Origin: an uncultured Oscillospiraceae bacterium
GTDB taxonomy: Bacteria; Bacillota; Clostridia; Oscillospirales; Ruminococcaceae
NCBI GenBank assembly: GCA_900552945.1
Contig: USBI01000027.1
Location: 1-22,210, forward strand
Length of the DNA: 22,210 nt
Reading direction: 5' to 3'
Every line of letters begins with the position of its first letter. Position 1 is the first letter of the stretch. The notes beneath the pieces are model-generated. The model did not search any database. It was given only the letters and a program-made list of their open reading frames with translations, and was not told the DNA's origin. Positions 21,298-22,210 of the stretch are shown here, in pieces. The translations under genes were made by a program, and so were the position numbers.

Positions 21298-21657
21298 ATG
21301 CAAAGTCATTTGAAGAAAATCGGCGCAAGGATATATCTCTATGAGAAAGATGTGCTGATTCAAAAGGTCACCTATATTTACGAAGACGGGACGGAGAGCG
21401 AGCCGCTACCTCGCTTCATCCATCTCGGTATGTTTACAGACTCCGTCCTGTTCGGAGAGGAATGTCAAATCCGATTTTTCGTCTACCCTTTCTCTCTGCG
21501 CCTGTACGATACGGATGTGAACAGCTTGGAATTTATCAACGGCTCAGACCGCACTGTAAGTATTTCATGCTTCGGACAAGAAATGATCCTTTCCCCCGGC
21601 GACAGCGGAAGACTCATCAACAACGGCAAAAAGTTCAGGCACAGCAGCGAACAGTAA
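21298..21657 (+). CDS. Small protein of unknown function (119 residues)
   Basis: I do not recognise the family. The protein is soluble, with no signal peptide or membrane segment, and has a mixed beta-rich composition: a basic start (MQSHLKKIGARIYLYEKD), a central VTYIYEDGTES hairpin-like stretch, FFVYPFSLRLYDTD, and a C-terminal half ending with SPGDSGRLINNGKKF. Two cysteines are present and no known metal or catalytic motif. The ATG at 21298 has AGAGG about 9 bases upstream; an upstream in-frame ATG at 21268 has no ribosome site. It is followed directly by a strong terminator, which supports a real monocistronic gene. It lies between the sensor operon and a mobile-element-like region. Confidence 0.6.
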   Translation: MQSHLKKIGARIYLYEKDVLIQKVTYIYEDGTESEPLPRFIHLGMFTDSVLFGEECQIRFFVYPFSLRLYDTDVNSLEFINGSDRTVSISCFGQEMILSPGDSGRLINNGKKFRHSSEQ

Positions 21658-21662
21658 AACAG

Positions 21663-21707
21663 CAGAAAAAAGCTGACCGGTATTCATATCCGGTCAGCTT
21701 TTTCTGT
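21663..21707 (+). terminator. Strong rho-independent terminator
   Basis: GCTGACCGG (21672-21680) pairs with CCGGTCAGC (21690-21698) and the stem extends into flanking A-run and T-run. The loop is about 9 bases. It lies just after the 119-residue gene and, being symmetrical with A/T runs, could act in both directions. Confidence 0.9.
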
Positions 21708-21755
21708 GGCAAACTAAATAGTATTGCCCAGTTCTTAAATAAATATACAAAAAGC

Positions 21756-21785
21756 TTGACAAACATTTGTTCTTCGTGATATACT
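21756..21785 (+). promoter_or_regulatory. Near-consensus promoter of the ATPase gene
   Basis: TTGACA (21756-21761) and TATACT (21780-21785) are separated by 18 bases. The spacer contains AAACATTTGTTC, which resembles a LexA box with one mismatch in the outer half-sites. The transcript would start near 21792, about 275 bases before the ATPase start. Confidence 0.75.
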
Positions 21786-22065
21786 AAAAATAATTCAGAT
21801 GAGTTCTGAATCAACATAGACAACTGAATATCAAGTGCCATAACTTAAAAAAGTTTATTTAATTCAGAGTTTCAAGACCCACACATACATAGGCACAGAA
21901 CAAAATTTAGAGTAAACAAAACGTTCGCTCTGTTTGTGTTTCTGTGACCTTGCGTGTGTGCGGGTCTTTTTGTTTTGCCCGCAAAAAGCGGCAAAGGGGT
22001 TGGTGTATATATGATTGTGCCGATATGGAGATCAAACAAACTCAAAACTGCGAAAGGAAAACAGC
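21786..22065 (+). promoter_or_regulatory. Long structured leader with attenuator-like hairpin
   Basis: The leader between promoter and ATPase start holds a long imperfect hairpin. The arms AAGACCC...CACAGAA (21874-21900) and its complement TTCTGTG...GGGTCTT (21940-21968) enclose about 39 bases. A T-rich run (TTTTTGTTTT) follows, as in an intrinsic terminator. Smaller dyads lie before it (TTCAGA/TCTGAA at 21795-21811, AACTT/AAGTT near 21843-21855) and after it (TTTGCC/GGCAAA region near 21974-21996). This is the layout of a transcription attenuator; the signal is unknown. Confidence 0.6.
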
Positions 22066-22210
22066 ATGAAAAAAGAAAAAATCAAAACCGTAGACGGACA
22101 AACCCTGCTGGATATGCAGCTGCCGCAGATTCGGTTTGTGGTGGAAAATTTACTTCCGCAGGGACTGCACATCTTAGCCGGAGCCGCCAAGACCGGAAAA
22201 TCGTGGATGC
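22066..22210 (+). CDS. RepA-like AAA-family ATPase, N-terminal fragment
   Basis: Only 48 codons are in the window. The protein opens MKKEKIKTVDGQTLLDMQ and reaches a Walker A motif GAAKTGKS (about residues 39-46), preceded by LLPQGLHILA. This is the typical start of RepA-like or DnaB-like AAA ATPases often found in clostridial integrative and plasmid elements, where they act as replication helicases. ATG at 22066 has AAAGGA about 8 bases upstream. The rest is outside the window, so the call is limited to the ATPase type. Confidence 0.75.
   Translation, partial: MKKEKIKTVDGQTLLDMQLPQIRFVVENLLPQGLHILAGAAKTGKSWM

Overview
The window looks like a chromosome segment from a Gram-positive, spore-forming Clostridia member, probably a gut or fibre-degrading Oscillospiraceae/Ruminococcaceae-type organism. 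The evidence is a SpoIID-like protein, a VanY-type peptidase, the start of a B12-dependent (class II) ribonucleotide reductase, a GH51 arabinofuranosidase, strong AGGAGG-type ribosome sites used with GTG and TTG starts, and a dockerin-bearing surface protein with a sortase-like tail. The assignment is inferred from gene families only.

Left part (1-8463), ordinary chromosomal genes: nrdJ N-terminus (minus, cut by the window edge) with a possible NrdR box over its promoter; a secreted D,D-carboxypeptidase-like protein (plus); a GH51 alpha-L-arabinofuranosidase (minus), which shares a bidirectional terminator with the peptidase; a probable two-gene unit (minus) of an AbrB-family membrane protein followed by an AAC(3)-fold protein with an altered active-site motif; a SpoIID/LytB protein (minus); and, divergent from it, citrate synthase (plus, TTG start) overlapping a polytopic membrane protein by four bases.

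Middle and right part (about 8550-20870), an accessory block: a decayed IS30-type transposase, then one giant minus-strand gene (2,927 codons) for a secreted, probably wall-anchored, multi-module protein. It has a signal peptide, dockerin, a long unrecognised central region, a cohesin-like domain, six Ig-like modules interspersed with InlB-B-type modules, a Cys module and a PQTGD-type anchor. Upstream lies a translationally coupled two-component system (7TMR-DISM-type histidine kinase and OmpR-type regulator). The giant gene and the kinase-regulator operon each carry a palindrome TTACAA-NN-TTGTAA exactly 23 bases upstream of a TATG(A/C)T -10 candidate. This strongly suggests one small regulon: the sensor system controls itself and the giant surface protein. 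One of the two palindromes also forms the heart of the terminator of the regulator operon.

Right end (20871-22210): an AT-rich gene-free stretch, an unrecognised 119-residue protein, a strong terminator, a near-consensus promoter, a roughly 280-base leader with a long attenuator-like hairpin, and the first 48 codons of a RepA-like AAA ATPase. The last part looks like the beginning of a mobile element that continues outside the window.
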